From CBDCVN01 sp965223045 (GTDB lineage Bacteria > Deinococcota > Deinococci > Deinococcales > Trueperaceae), in assembly GCA_965223045.1 (NCBI GenBank), contig CBDCVN010000013.1, positions 4,960,001 through 5,024,000 on the forward strand: 64,000 bases of DNA, given 5' to 3'. Under the pieces are notes generated by a model. It ran no database searches and was not told where the DNA came from. It saw only the letters and a list, made by a program, of their open reading frames with translations. This document shows positions 45,792 to 55,032 of this stretch, piece by piece. The position numbers were made by a program, and so were the translations under genes. Numbering within the stretch: position 1 is the stretch's first letter; each line of letters begins with the position of its first letter.

Positions 45792-46085
45792 TCAGTTTTT
45801 GAGCCCTTTGGACAAAAAATCTAGTTCCATTTTCAATTTGCCAATCTGTTCGTACAGTGCAGCCTCTCTACGTTCTTGTAGTCTTGCTTTTCTACCTCTT
45901 AGTAATGAAAACCTTTCATGCAGTGCTTCTGATCCAGCTTTTTTCCATTCTTTAATTTGTGTAGTATGGACACCATACTGACTTGCTAGTTCCGCAAGGT
46001 TTTTCTCCCCAACTATAGCTTCAGCAGCAACTTTAGCTTTGAATTCCTTCTTGTAAGTTTTTCTTATTCCTTTTGTCTGGCTCAT
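45792..46085 (-). CDS. IS3-family OrfA (helix-turn-helix)
   Basis: 97 residues. YKKEFKAKVAAEAIVGEKNL and ELASQYGVHTTQIKEWKK form the DNA-binding helix-turn-helix, followed by a leucine-rich coiled region (ALYEQIGKLKMELDFL). It ends at AAAAACTGA, next to orfB in the -1 frame. The DNA of its first third differs from the second copy at many, mostly silent, positions. Confidence 0.92.
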   Translation of the reverse strand: MSQTKGIRKTYKKEFKAKVAAEAIVGEKNLAELASQYGVHTTQIKEWKKAGSEALHERFSLLRGRKARLQERREAALYEQIGKLKMELDFLSKGLKN

Positions 46086-47192
46086 TTATATCTCCATATT
46101 CTAGATATTTTACATCTTCTATGGACCTTAATTTCGCCGGGGTTTTCTGTCCAGTTTTTGGGGGTAAGCTCAAATAAAGATAAAAAGAGAGGGAAAAAGC
46201 AAGTAAATTACACATTGCTGACGGACAAAAGGGGATGTCCAATAGTAACTAGGGTGTACGAGGGCAATTACACAGAGTCAAAGATACTAAAACCAATGAT
46301 AAAAGAGCTAAAAGAGGAATTTGGAATAAAAGAAATAGTGATCGTAGGAGACAGAGGAGTAATAGGGAAAAAACAGATAGAAGAGTTAAAAAAAGAAGAG
46401 GGAGTAGGTTGGATAGCAGTATTGAAGGCAGCAAGTATAAAAAAGCTGATAGAAAGTGGGAATTTGAATATAGAAGAATTGAAGAAAGAAGAATATTTAG
46501 AGTTTAAAGATCAAGAATATGAAAAAGAGAGATTGATAGGGTGCTGTAATAGAGAAGTAGCGGAGTGGAAAGGGAAAAAGCGACAAGATTTGCTAAAAGC
46601 AACAAAAGAAGAGTTAGAGAAGATAAAGGAGATGGTAAAGAAAGGAAGTGTAAGAGGGAAAGGGGAAATAGGAGTGCGAGTAGGAAGAGTAGTCAACAAA
46701 TATAAAGTAGCAAAGCACATTAAGTTAAAGATAACACCAGCAAGGCTAAATTTTGAGATAGACGAAGAGAAAGTAAAGAAGGAAAGCGAGTTAGATGGGA
46801 TATATGTAATAAGAACAAGTCTAACAAAGGAGAAAGTGGATACAAAAGAAGTAATCAGGAATTACAAAGGATTAAGTGATGTAGAACAGGGATTTAGGTC
46901 GATAAAAAGTGTAGATTTGGAATTAAGACCAATATATCACCATATGGAGCAACGAGTAAGGGGACACATATTCTTGTGCATGCTAGCTTACAACGTGAAG
47001 TGGCATATGATGGAGGCATGGAGGTCAATATTATTTGCTGATGAAGAAAAAGGTAAAAAAGAGGAAAGTAACCCCGTGAAAAGAGCGGCAAGTGAGGTGA
47101 ACCCAATTGATCGGACAAAAAATTAAGGTTAATTAAGACCTACTAAAATGATATCAAATTGAGATTACATTGTTTGTAAGCTTGATAACAAC

Positions 47193-48029
47193 CTATCCTG
47201 TTATTATTGATTTAGTTTTCTCCTCTCTGTAAACTAATTCAGGCGTTTTGTACTGCAATGATTGATGCGGACGTTCACTGTTATAAAATTGTAAGTACTT
47301 TCCTATTTCTTCCCTTCCTTGCTCTATATTTTTGTATTCCTTTAGATATACTTCTTCATACTTTACCGTTCTCCACAACCTTTCTGTAAATATATTATCC
47401 ATGTAGCACCCTCTTCCGTCCATGCTGATTGCTATTTCGTTTGCCTTCAATATATCCGTAAACTCATGACTTGTGTACTGACTACCTTGATCTGTATTGA
47501 ATATCTCTGGCTTCTCTCCTTCCAACGCCTCTTCTAATGCTTCTATACAAAACTCTGCTTTCATGCTATTCGAAACTTCCCATGAAACAACATAACGGCT
47601 ATACCAATCCATTACTACTACCAGATAGCAATATCCTCCTTGCAAACGTATATACGTAATATCACTAGCCCATACCTGATTTGGTTTGTTTATGATTTTG
47701 TTTTTCAGAAGGTATGGGTAAATTTTATGTCCTTCCTTTGGTTTACTTAGTTTGGGTTTGGCATATATAGCTTGCAAACCCATCAGACACATCAAACGAT
47801 ATACTCTTTTATGATTGACCTTATAGCTTTCTCTATTTAGCATTGCTGTTATCTTGCGATAACCTAGAAAAGGATGATCTGTATACAACTCATCTATCCT
47901 TTGCATCAACTTTTCATTGAGGTCACTAATTCCTGTAGGTCGATAGTAATAACTACTACGATTCAGTCTCAGTAACTCACATTGCTTAGTAATGCTCAAT
48001 TGAGGGTGCCTTGGATCGACTATCAACAT
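47193..48029 (-). CDS. IS3-family transposase OrfB, second copy
   Basis: 278 residues, the same protein as in copy 1, with the rve core motifs WASDITYI, NTDQGSQY and NSERPHQSLQ intact. It is probably expressed as an OrfAB fusion, as for copy 1. Confidence 0.93.
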   Translation of the reverse strand: MLIVDPRHPQLSITKQCELLRLNRSSYYYRPTGISDLNEKLMQRIDELYTDHPFLGYRKITAMLNRESYKVNHKRVYRLMCLMGLQAIYAKPKLSKPKEGHKIYPYLLKNKIINKPNQVWASDITYIRLQGGYCYLVVVMDWYSRYVVSWEVSNSMKAEFCIEALEEALEGEKPEIFNTDQGSQYTSHEFTDILKANEIAISMDGRGCYMDNIFTERLWRTVKYEEVYLKEYKNIEQGREEIGKYLQFYNSERPHQSLQYKTPELVYREEKTKSIITG

Positions 48030-48043
48030 ACGTTCCTCTTGAC

Positions 48044-48337
48044 TCAGTTTTTGAGCCCTTTGGACAAAAAATCTAGTTCCATTTTCAATTTGCCAACCTG
48101 TTCGTACAGTGCAGCCTCTCTACGTTCTTGTAGTCTTGCTTTTCTACCTCTTAGTAATGAAAACCTTTCATGCAATGCTTCTGATCCAGCTTTTTTCCAT
48201 TCTTTAATTTGAGTGGTGTGTACACCATATTGATTTGCTAATTCTGCAAGATTCTTCTCTCCAACTATGGCTGCTGCTGCAACTTTAGCTTTGAATTCTT
48301 TCTTATATGTTTTTCTTATTCCTTTTGTCTGGCTCAT
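48044..48337 (-). CDS. IS3-family OrfA, second copy
   Basis: 97 residues, differing from the first copy at three residues (AAAIV for AEAIV, ANQYG for ASQYG, EQVGK for EQIGK). At DNA level some 18 substitutions cluster in about 115 bp near its start, while the rest of the element is almost identical. This suggests a recombined block. Confidence 0.92.
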   Translation of the reverse strand: MSQTKGIRKTYKKEFKAKVAAAAIVGEKNLAELANQYGVHTTQIKEWKKAGSEALHERFSLLRGRKARLQERREAALYEQVGKLKMELDFLSKGLKN

Positions 48338-48724
48338 TTATATCTCCATATTCTAGATATTTTACATCTTCTATGGACCTTAATTTCGCCGGGGTTTTCT
48401 GTCCAGTTTTTGGGGGTAAGCTCAAAGGTCAAAGAAGGCATTAGCAAAAACAAAGACTAAAAAATTAGAAGATGGTAGTAAAGTTCACAGTTTTCAGACA
48501 TTACTATCGGATCTAAGTAGCATAGTAAGAAATACTTGCAATTACAAAGGAGAGGAGGATGCAAATTTAGTAAAAGTAGACACTATAGCGAATAAGCAAC
48601 AGCAAAGAGCATATGACCTACTTGAAGCTATAGAAATGTAGACAGAACGATGTACCCCTAAAACAGGATTATTGGCGTGAGGGAGAGGTCTAGCTATAGT
48701 ATTTATAAATAAACTTCAGAAAGA

Positions 48725-49213
48725 ATCCCATAACCCTTGAGCCCCTCTTTTATCACGACTGCCTATATAAACCCCTACTATTTCGCCAGTAGCTTGATCA
48801 ATAGCTAGCCATATCCATACTTTATTACCTTTATGGCCTACAAAAGACCACATCTCATCACACTCTATTCTAAGAAACCCTTTATCTTTTTTCTCAACTT
48901 CTACTTCCTGCTCTATATTCTCAAACTTGTCATTGACGTATTTTTGCAACCAAGATTCTGAAACACCAGTGACACGAGCAATAGCAGCAAGTGCTAATCT
49001 TTCCAGTAAGAGTTTATCTATCAAATCCTTTTTTCCCTCACTGATAGGAATATTTTGAGGATCTTCAACAAATTGCCTACCACAATCTTTACAAATATGA
49101 TTTTGCTTACCATTGTGAATATGACCATTCTTAACAAAATTATCTGAGGTGCAATTTGGGCATTTTAAGAAATCTAAAGTCATCGCGCATTTTAAGGCAG
49201 CAGGGTTCATCAT
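48725..49213 (-). pseudogene. IS1-like transposase, N-terminal half
   Basis: Encodes the zinc-finger, helix-turn-helix and first catalytic region of the IS1-like transposase, from MMNPAALK to QGLWDS, and is then cut by the IS1634-like element. Together with 42882-43145 it would restore the 250-residue protein of the intact copy. Confidence 0.92.
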
Positions 49214-49529
49214 TACATGAAGGGCACTACCAAGACTTTGAGCATGGTGAAGCCAATTCAAAGGTGGTATGTGTTTAGCGTAATTTTACTACTCATTTAA
49301 TATGTCCTACCACATCAATTTGCCTAAATGAATGACAGGTCTAATAATACAAGCAATAGCAGCTAAGTCTACCTTGACAAAGCAATGTCTAATGCTATAG
49401 ACTACAAAGCAAGTTTTGAAATTCAACCATAGGTAATTTATGAAGGGGTATGATGATCAAAACTAAATGCAAAAACTCAACTCTGTTTTTAACAGGGCTA
49501 TTTAGTTTATTATGAAAGGGTAGAAAATT

Positions 49530-50105
49530 ATGAGTAGAAGTTTTACTTGGGCTATTTGTATGGTTATTTCTGGAGTTAGTGTATTGTTGTTGGCAAGTTG
49601 CAATCAAGAGCAAGAACAACCAGCAGACTCTCTCAGTACAACCAACATTCAATTAATTTCAGACAACTCTGCAGTAGGAACCTCAAACCTTGCAAGAGGT
49701 AATAAATATGTTTCGGCAACTATTCACACTAGTGGACTAGAGCCACAAGCAGCTTATACTGCTTGGTGGGTTGTCTTTAATAACCCTGAAAATTGTAGTG
49801 ATGGGCTTTGTGGTTTAGATGACTTTGCTGTTCCTGAAGTGGAAGCATCACAAATCTGGTTAGCAGGCAACATTGCTAACCGTAAAGGTGAGGCCACCTT
49901 TGCAGGGCATTTAGCTATAGAAGATACTAGTAAAGCTGATTTTGGTCCCGGTTTGTTAGACACTGCTAAAGCTGAGATTTACTTGGTGGTGCGAACACAC
50001 GGTCAGTTAATTCCTGATATGGCACATGAACAACTTAGCACTTTTGATGGTGGTTGCCCTCCCAATGCTTGCGCAAATGTGCAATTGGCCATTCACCTTC
50101 CTTAA
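49530..50105 (+). CDS. lipoprotein of unknown function
   Basis: 191 residues: signal peptide ending VLLLASC (lipid Cys at about residue 24), a short Gln/Glu-rich linker, then a beta-rich domain with ATIHTSGLEPQAAYTAWWVV and WLAGNIANRKGEATFAGHL. The pattern recalls extracytoplasmic beta-sandwich domains of the CHRD kind, but I am not sure of the family. A GAAAGGG ribosome site precedes the ATG, and a strong terminator follows. It lies between the IS nest and the second IS701-like copy. Confidence 0.65.
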   Translation: MSRSFTWAICMVISGVSVLLLASCNQEQEQPADSLSTTNIQLISDNSAVGTSNLARGNKYVSATIHTSGLEPQAAYTAWWVVFNNPENCSDGLCGLDDFAVPEVEASQIWLAGNIANRKGEATFAGHLAIEDTSKADFGPGLLDTAKAEIYLVVRTHGQLIPDMAHEQLSTFDGGCPPNACANVQLAIHLP

Positions 50106-50124
50106 GTTTTTTACTATGTTTTCT

Positions 50125-50163
50125 AAAGCCCCACCTACAGCACTTTTAAAGGTGGGGCTTTTA
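50125..50163 (+). terminator. strong rho-independent terminator
   Basis: AAAGCCCCACC (50125-50135) and GGTGGGGCTTT (50151-50161) form a perfect 11-bp stem with a T-rich end, 20 bp after the lipoprotein stop codon. Confidence 0.9.
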
Positions 50164-50338
50164 TGTACAAGTTCCAAAGAATACGTTCTAGAAGCAGGGT
50201 GTACCATATACACCATCTTGGCAAAAGATGCCTTTGTGAATACATATTTGAAAGAAATTTACCCTTGTAGACACCTATGGCAGAGAATAAGCCCAGAAAT
50301 TCCAAAATGCATCTTTATTTTTCCACCTCTTACTATTA

Positions 50339-51858
50339 CAGCGCAATGTCATGGAATATAACTCCTAGACAATATAGCAAGAGTACGTTTTCGATGCGAA
50401 GCATAAGCAGTATAATTTCTGCGCTGATAGTAACGAATTAGATTTAGTGATTGAGCTATTGTCAATCTAGGTAACGGTATTGCTGCCTTGAGCAGCACTC
50501 TTGCCTGTGGCAAAGTTAAAGCTGGAGACTTTTCTCCTAACATTAAACGCATCCTCACCAGAAAATGATGTGCTAGACAAGTTAATAGTATATGGTGATG
50601 CCAACCTAAGTAGCTTCTAGTTTCGTAGTGATCAAGCCCCAGTTCTTCTTTTGATTCCTCAAACGATGTTTCTATCGGCCATCTCATTCCACTTAGCCAC
50701 ACTAATGTTTCTAGGCTGACTTCTTCTGAGTCATTGCACAAATAATAGCTTATCTCTCTTTTCTCATTTAGGTTACGCCGAATTACCAACCACAGTTCCA
50801 CTGGCTCTTCTTCTCCCCTTGTTTCCCATATTCGCTCAAAGGCAAATTCACATACTATTGGCCCTTTACTTCCTTCTTTCACTACATGTTTACTCCATTT
50901 TTCTGCTTCTATTTCCTTTGCTAACTCATCTATCCGTATTGATTCAATATTTGCCCTTGCTAGTTTCGGCTTCCTTCCCCTACCTTTATATTCAGGTACC
51001 TTGACCTCTGGCTTCTCCTTGTATACCTGCGTATCGCAAGATACTGCTGTAAAGTACTTTTTTCCTAATTCAGCTACTCCATCTCTAAACTCGATATTAT
51101 TTCCATACAATGCATCTGCTAGCACATATTCAAAGCTCAAACGCCCTCTCTCTTCTGTCTTTTTTATCATTCCTAACGCTATTTCTGGTTTGGTTCTAAA
51201 TTCTAGATCCTTTGGCACTCCACATTCTTCCCTTTTTTGTTCATGCTCTTTATCAAACCATTGTTCTGGTAAGTACAACTGCCCTTCTGTTAAGGTATGT
51301 CCTTTGTTACTGGCATACCCTAGGTATACTCCTACTTGACTGTTCTCCACTTTTCCTACTGATCCACAATATTGCCTTGCTACTCCTACTGAGCTTTTTC
51401 CTTGTTTTACATTCCCTGATTCATCAACTATCAGTACTCCATCATTACCTAAACTTTCTGCAATAAGTTTTTGATGCGTGTCAATCACAGGTTCTAACTG
51501 CCAAGGGCTTTGTCCTACAAAGTTTTGCATGCTACGGACATTCAGTCCTATTGATAGTGCCATTGCTTCTATATTTTTTCGATCAAGGTTGCTTAACAAA
51601 CCTTTTAGATAATGTCCTGTCCAGATCAAACTTTCAGGTCGTTTAAATGCTTCTTCAAACTCTGCTACGTATTCTTTGAGTTCTTTTGCTAGCGCTTCTA
51701 TATCTGCTTCAACTAAGTTGCATTCTGGAGGACTTAAATTTACGGCCTCTTCTAATATTTCATTGTGTGCTTTATAAATGTTTTTCATAGCCTTAATTTA
51801 TTATTCACACTCGCACTTTTTTCGCACTTCCCCTTACTTAATATGCAACATTGCGCTG
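50339..51858 (-). mobile_element. IS701-family insertion sequence, copy 2, about 1520 bp
   Basis: Same ends (CAGCGCAATGT/ACATTGCGCTG) and length as the copy at 29406-30925. The flanks are TACTATTA on the left and TAATATTA on the right. It lies between the lipoprotein terminator and the biosynthetic cluster. Confidence 0.9.
50349..51788 (-). CDS. IS701-family transposase, second copy
   Basis: 479 residues, one residue different from the copy at 29416-30855 (RLSFEY in place of HLSFEY). The catalytic motifs VDESG, YVLADALYGNN and WPIETSFEESKEELG are intact. Confidence 0.93.
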   Translation of the reverse strand: MKNIYKAHNEILEEAVNLSPPECNLVEADIEALAKELKEYVAEFEEAFKRPESLIWTGHYLKGLLSNLDRKNIEAMALSIGLNVRSMQNFVGQSPWQLEPVIDTHQKLIAESLGNDGVLIVDESGNVKQGKSSVGVARQYCGSVGKVENSQVGVYLGYASNKGHTLTEGQLYLPEQWFDKEHEQKREECGVPKDLEFRTKPEIALGMIKKTEERGRLSFEYVLADALYGNNIEFRDGVAELGKKYFTAVSCDTQVYKEKPEVKVPEYKGRGRKPKLARANIESIRIDELAKEIEAEKWSKHVVKEGSKGPIVCEFAFERIWETRGEEEPVELWLVIRRNLNEKREISYYLCNDSEEVSLETLVWLSGMRWPIETSFEESKEELGLDHYETRSYLGWHHHILLTCLAHHFLVRMRLMLGEKSPALTLPQARVLLKAAIPLPRLTIAQSLNLIRYYQRRNYTAYASHRKRTLAILSRSYIP

Positions 51859-51963
51859 TAATATTACAGGGGTAAGGTAAATGAAACCACCTCTTGTAGT
51901 ATAATTAAATGCTAACTCTGTTCCTTGATCACTTTCTACGTCTGGTTACTAATTCCTAAAAAA

Positions 51964-52662
51964 CTAACTTCTGAAATTAGGATCCCATCCTAACTCCTGT
52001 TTCGCTTTTCTACTCAATACTTCGTTTTCATCTTCTACTATGTTGTAAATACCTTTCTTTCCTTTAAATATTGCCAATATTGCTGCTTGTGCTGCCGCAT
52101 CCACATGCACAACACTTGACCCCTTGGGGATATCGAATCCAGTTCTCGGGCCATAGAATCTTCCGTAACGCAGTACAATTCCTTCAAAATTTCTTTCTAG
52201 GACTTGGTCTTCGAAATTTCTTAAGGCATCTGATGCTAATGGGGCATCTTCAGTATGGGGTAAAGAGCCATCCTTATACATGAAGGCAACACTTTGAACT
52301 ATAAAGCGAGTTACTTCACTTTCTTGGCTTGCCAAAACTAAGTTTTTGGTTCCAATATCACGAATCTTTGCGTTTGCGATCCTTCCTTCTTTCATCTTTT
52401 CAGAAGGTAATCCAAATGGTAGATCAGTTAATTGATGAATGACAATATTTGGTTGTATAGATTTAAAAAGTGAAACTATTCTCTGCTTATTATAAACATC
52501 TGCAACAACTGGCCTCACACCTATCGATTCTAGGGACTCTACTTTTTCCACATTGCGGGTCAGACCAAATATCTCATACTCATAAGTAACCAGCAATTGG
52601 CACATAATCCTACCAACTGCACCTGTTGCTCCAGCGACGAAAACCCTCGGTTTGTTGCTCAT
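51964..52662 (-). CDS. NAD(P)-dependent epimerase/dehydratase-like protein
   Basis: 232 residues from the ATG at 52662, which has an AGGAG ribosome site; an upstream ATG is possible. VFVAGATGAVGRIMCQLL is the Rossmann nucleotide-binding start of extended SDR proteins. The usual Tyr-x3-Lys is not clear (RFIVQSVAFMYKDG is the corresponding region), so it may act as a reductase or have lost activity. Last gene of the aminobenzoate cluster, about 145 bp downstream of pabC; its role there is uncertain. Confidence 0.7.
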   Translation of the reverse strand: MSNKPRVFVAGATGAVGRIMCQLLVTYEYEIFGLTRNVEKVESLESIGVRPVVADVYNKQRIVSLFKSIQPNIVIHQLTDLPFGLPSEKMKEGRIANAKIRDIGTKNLVLASQESEVTRFIVQSVAFMYKDGSLPHTEDAPLASDALRNFEDQVLERNFEGIVLRYGRFYGPRTGFDIPKGSSVVHVDAAAQAAILAIFKGKKGIYNIVEDENEVLSRKAKQELGWDPNFRS

Positions 52663-52806
52663 TGTATTTCTCCTTAATCTTTTTTTCAAATCTTGGGCAA
52701 CTTAGCCCTTGTTTCAGGTACTATTTCTTATTTCCATGCTTAAAGTATTTACATGTGCAACGGTTAGTGCACAAAACCAGTTGTCTAAACTGTTAATGTT
52801 ACCTCC

Positions 52807-53670
52807 TTACCCAACTCCAGTTAGCTTTGCAGTAAGAGATTTTTGTAATGCTCTTGTCAGTTTACCAACCTCAAGTTGGTTACAATGCAGGTTTGCTATA
52901 TTTATAATTGGCCAAATACCAAACACACTATTGCAGAGAAAAATTTCTTCTGCATCAAATAAGTTGTGCAATGGTATCTTCTTCACCTGACTTATAAGAT
53001 TTAATCTTGGTGCCAAGGTTTCTATAATAAAGCGACGCATAACACCAGCAACACCTGCCTCAGTTAAATCTGGAGTCAATAATTCATTGCCCTTAACAAT
53101 AAAAATGTTACTTATAGTAGCTTCAATAAGATTATCGTTAATATCAACCAACAAACCCTCTGCAATACTTTCATCATTCCACTCCGCTCGCGCTAAAATG
53201 TGCTCTAAACGGTTTAGATGTTTTAATCCAGCAAGAGCTGTATTGCAGCTTAATCGGTGTGTGCAAAGCCTTACTGACACGCCTTCACTATAATAAAGTG
53301 TAGGGTAAGATGGCTTAGGAAAAATTGCTATGCAAATAGTTGTGTTAACTAGCTTGGGCAAACGATAACCCCTACCACCCTGGCCTCGTGTGACAATAAG
53401 TTTTACTGTAGCTTCTTCTAAATATCGAGAATTAACGAGCGTCATTAATTGTGCAAGATATTGCTCTACAGTTTCAATTTGCAATGGAATTAATAATTTC
53501 TTGCAACTTATCATCAAGCGTTCACGATGAAGGTCCCATAGCGGTATTTGACTATTTAGTATCAGGCAAGTTTCAAACACGCCATCACCATATGTAAACC
53601 CCCTATCAAGCGGTGAAACTTGCTTGTCAACGATACCATTAATAGAAATTGCAGGAAGGGTGTGAAACAT
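52807..53670 (-). CDS. pabC: aminodeoxychorismate lyase PabC
   Basis: Releases pyruvate from 4-amino-4-deoxychorismate to give 4-aminobenzoate, using PLP. The start chosen, ATG at 53670, has AAAGGA upstream and gives 287 residues. LDRGFTYGDGVFET, AGLKHLNRLEHILARAEW (with the PLP Lys) and LIEATISNIFIV are the class IV aminotransferase signatures in the PabC form. It lies about 170 bp downstream of the pobA-like gene in the same direction. Together with PabA and PabB it completes the route from chorismate. Confidence 0.87.
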   Translation of the reverse strand: MFHTLPAISINGIVDKQVSPLDRGFTYGDGVFETCLILNSQIPLWDLHRERLMISCKKLLIPLQIETVEQYLAQLMTLVNSRYLEEATVKLIVTRGQGGRGYRLPKLVNTTICIAIFPKPSYPTLYYSEGVSVRLCTHRLSCNTALAGLKHLNRLEHILARAEWNDESIAEGLLVDINDNLIEATISNIFIVKGNELLTPDLTEAGVAGVMRRFIIETLAPRLNLISQVKKIPLHNLFDAEEIFLCNSVFGIWPIINIANLHCNQLEVGKLTRALQKSLTAKLTGVG

Positions 53671-53838
53671 AGTTATCCTTTGGTTGTCTAGGCATTTAAA
53701 CAAAAAATGTAGAACTGTTGAGTTAATGTGATTATGTAACTATTTGTTGAACTTAGTACCTTACTCACTAATCACATAATGGCCAAATTTATTAGTCCAC
53801 TCAACAAAGGAAAAGGAGTTATGAAACCCCTTACTACT

Positions 53839-55032
53839 CTACAAATGACTAAAAAAATCTTCAGGGATGCCTGCATAATTCTCAGCAAATGACATTGCTG
53901 CTGATCGAGACTTGATCAAATAACATAAAGCTGAATTTTGTTGTCTTATATGAAATAGATTACCATCAAATGAACGATGAAATAGCTCTGTAGCAAAATT
54001 AGAAAATTCTTCTGCTCGCCAAAATCGCTTCAGTGCCTCAGTCTCATACTGATCAAGTAAATCGTTGTTGCCATGATTATAATGATAACCCAAGGCTTTG
54101 GACAGAAGACAAGCATCTGACACAGCTAAATTTAAACCCTTAGCGGCTGAAGGTGGAACGATGTGCGCTGCGTCTCCAACTAAATAGAGTTTTCCAAACT
54201 GCATTTTTTCGCAGACAAAACTACGCATAGAAATGATATCTTTTTGGATTATCTTTCCTCTGACAAGCCCTATTCCATGATTGTTTGCTGTTCTTTTTTC
54301 AAGCCCATTCCAAATTGCTTCATCATCCCAATCATCTACTAGAGATTCCTTACTGCATTGTAAGTACATTCTTTGCAATTTTGGTGACCTAGTGCTAATT
54401 AAAGCAAAGCCTGTGGAATGTGGTGCATAAATTAATTCTTGTGAGACTTGCGGAGCTTCACATAAAATCCCTAACCAACTGAAAGGATAATCTTTATATA
54501 GTTCTTGTCTTTGTGTCTCTGGTATGGCTTGGCGGCTAATCCCATGAAATCCATCGCATCCAATCACAAAATTGGCATTAATTATAGATTGCTCCTCATT
54601 TGTCTGAAATGTTATGGTGGGTGAAGAGTCCAGCTCCTCTATTTTTATATTACTCACATTGAATAGGACTGGCAAACCAAGTTTCTCTCTGTGAATTAGA
54701 AGATCTTTTACTATTTCTTGTTGAGGATATATGGCTACATTTCTACCACCTGTCAATTCATTAATATCAATGCGGTGACATTTATTATCAAAAATCAAGT
54801 TAAAACCTTTATGAATGACAGCCTTTTCCTTAAGGGCTTTGGCAAATCCCACTCCTCCTAATACATCAATAGTATTTTGGTCAATAACGCCTGCCCTCAT
54901 TCTGTTCAATATGTCATCACGCCCATATTTTTCCAGTACAATAGACTCTATTCCTATTTGATGTAGTAGATGTGCTAATAATAAGCCTGAAGGCCCTGCG
55001 CCAATAATGCAAACCTGCGTCCTATCTTTCAT
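53839..55032 (-). CDS. PobA-like FAD-dependent aromatic hydroxylase
   Basis: 397 residues, collinear with Pseudomonas 4-hydroxybenzoate 3-hydroxylase. CIIGAGPSGLLLAHLLHQ binds FAD, FVIGCDGFHGISRQAIP is the DG motif, and GDAAHIVPPSAAKGLNLA the second FAD motif. By my recollection of the PobA numbering, the substrate-site residues Tyr201, Ser212, Arg214, Tyr222, Pro293 and Tyr385 are all kept (LIYAP, ISTRS, MYLQ, IVPP, AENY). Next to pabABC the likely substrate is 4-aminobenzoate, giving 4-amino-3-hydroxybenzoate; 4-hydroxybenzoate is the alternative. It overlaps the MFS gene by 4 bp. Confidence 0.88.
   Translation of the reverse strand: MKDRTQVCIIGAGPSGLLLAHLLHQIGIESIVLEKYGRDDILNRMRAGVIDQNTIDVLGGVGFAKALKEKAVIHKGFNLIFDNKCHRIDINELTGGRNVAIYPQQEIVKDLLIHREKLGLPVLFNVSNIKIEELDSSPTITFQTNEEQSIINANFVIGCDGFHGISRQAIPETQRQELYKDYPFSWLGILCEAPQVSQELIYAPHSTGFALISTRSPKLQRMYLQCSKESLVDDWDDEAIWNGLEKRTANNHGIGLVRGKIIQKDIISMRSFVCEKMQFGKLYLVGDAAHIVPPSAAKGLNLAVSDACLLSKALGYHYNHGNNDLLDQYETEALKRFWRAEEFSNFATELFHRSFDGNLFHIRQQNSALCYLIKSRSAAMSFAENYAGIPEDFFSHL

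Larger units (their letters stand above)
44841..46172 (-). mobile_element. IS3-family insertion sequence, copy 1, 1332 bp
   Basis: The ends are TGAGGTGAACCCAATTGATC and, inverted, TGAGCTTACCCCCAAAAACT. Target duplication AAT at 44838-44840 and 46173-46175. It lies in the IS1634-like transposase gene. A second copy in the same orientation lies at 47093-48424. Confidence 0.93.
47093..48424 (-). mobile_element. IS3-family insertion sequence, copy 2, 1332 bp
   Basis: Same length and ends as copy 1, with target duplication AAG at 47090-47092 and 48425-48427. It is also inside the IS1634-like transposase gene, near its 3' end. Most of the element matches copy 1, except for a divergent block around 48205-48325. 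Confidence 0.93.
43274..48641 (+). pseudogene. IS1634-like transposase, in four pieces
   Basis: Pieces 43274-43417, 44382-44840, 46176-47092 and 48428-48641 join, after removal of three elements and their duplications (TA, AAT, AAG), into 578 codons including the stop. The frame is open throughout. The joins read NLSPLGDEIIE, LAKWGQNKDKKRGKKQVNY and KRAASE-less RAARSKKALAKT. The Asp residues in LMYDMSSSYFEG and VIVGDRGVIGKK, and the Glu region in YKGLSDVEQGFRSIKS, fit IS1634. Fully inactivated. Confidence 0.92.
43146..48719 (+). mobile_element. IS1634-like insertion sequence, itself split by three elements
   Basis: The ends are CTGAAGTTTAT and ATAAACTTCAG, with the 5-bp duplication AAAGA at 43141-43145 and 48720-48724. 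Without the inserted IS5-like and two IS3-like copies it would be 1940 bp. It contains one broken transposase gene. It was inserted into the IS1-like element before being hit itself. Confidence 0.92.
42875..49231 (-). mobile_element. IS1-like insertion sequence, copy 2, containing a nest of other elements
   Basis: Outer element of the nest. It has the same ends as the intact copy (GGTAGTCC... at 42875 and ...GGGCACTACC ending 49231) and an 8-bp target duplication, AAGACTTT, at 42867-42874 and 49232-49239. Removing the inner IS1634-like element (43146-48719) and one AAAGA gives 778 bp, the length of the intact copy at 36802-37579. Confidence 0.93.

Noticed and set aside
53820..53890. Good ribosome site and ATG (plus strand) at the end of the pobA-like gene
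   Set aside because: It leads to only 23 codons that overlap the coding end of the hydroxylase; probably chance.
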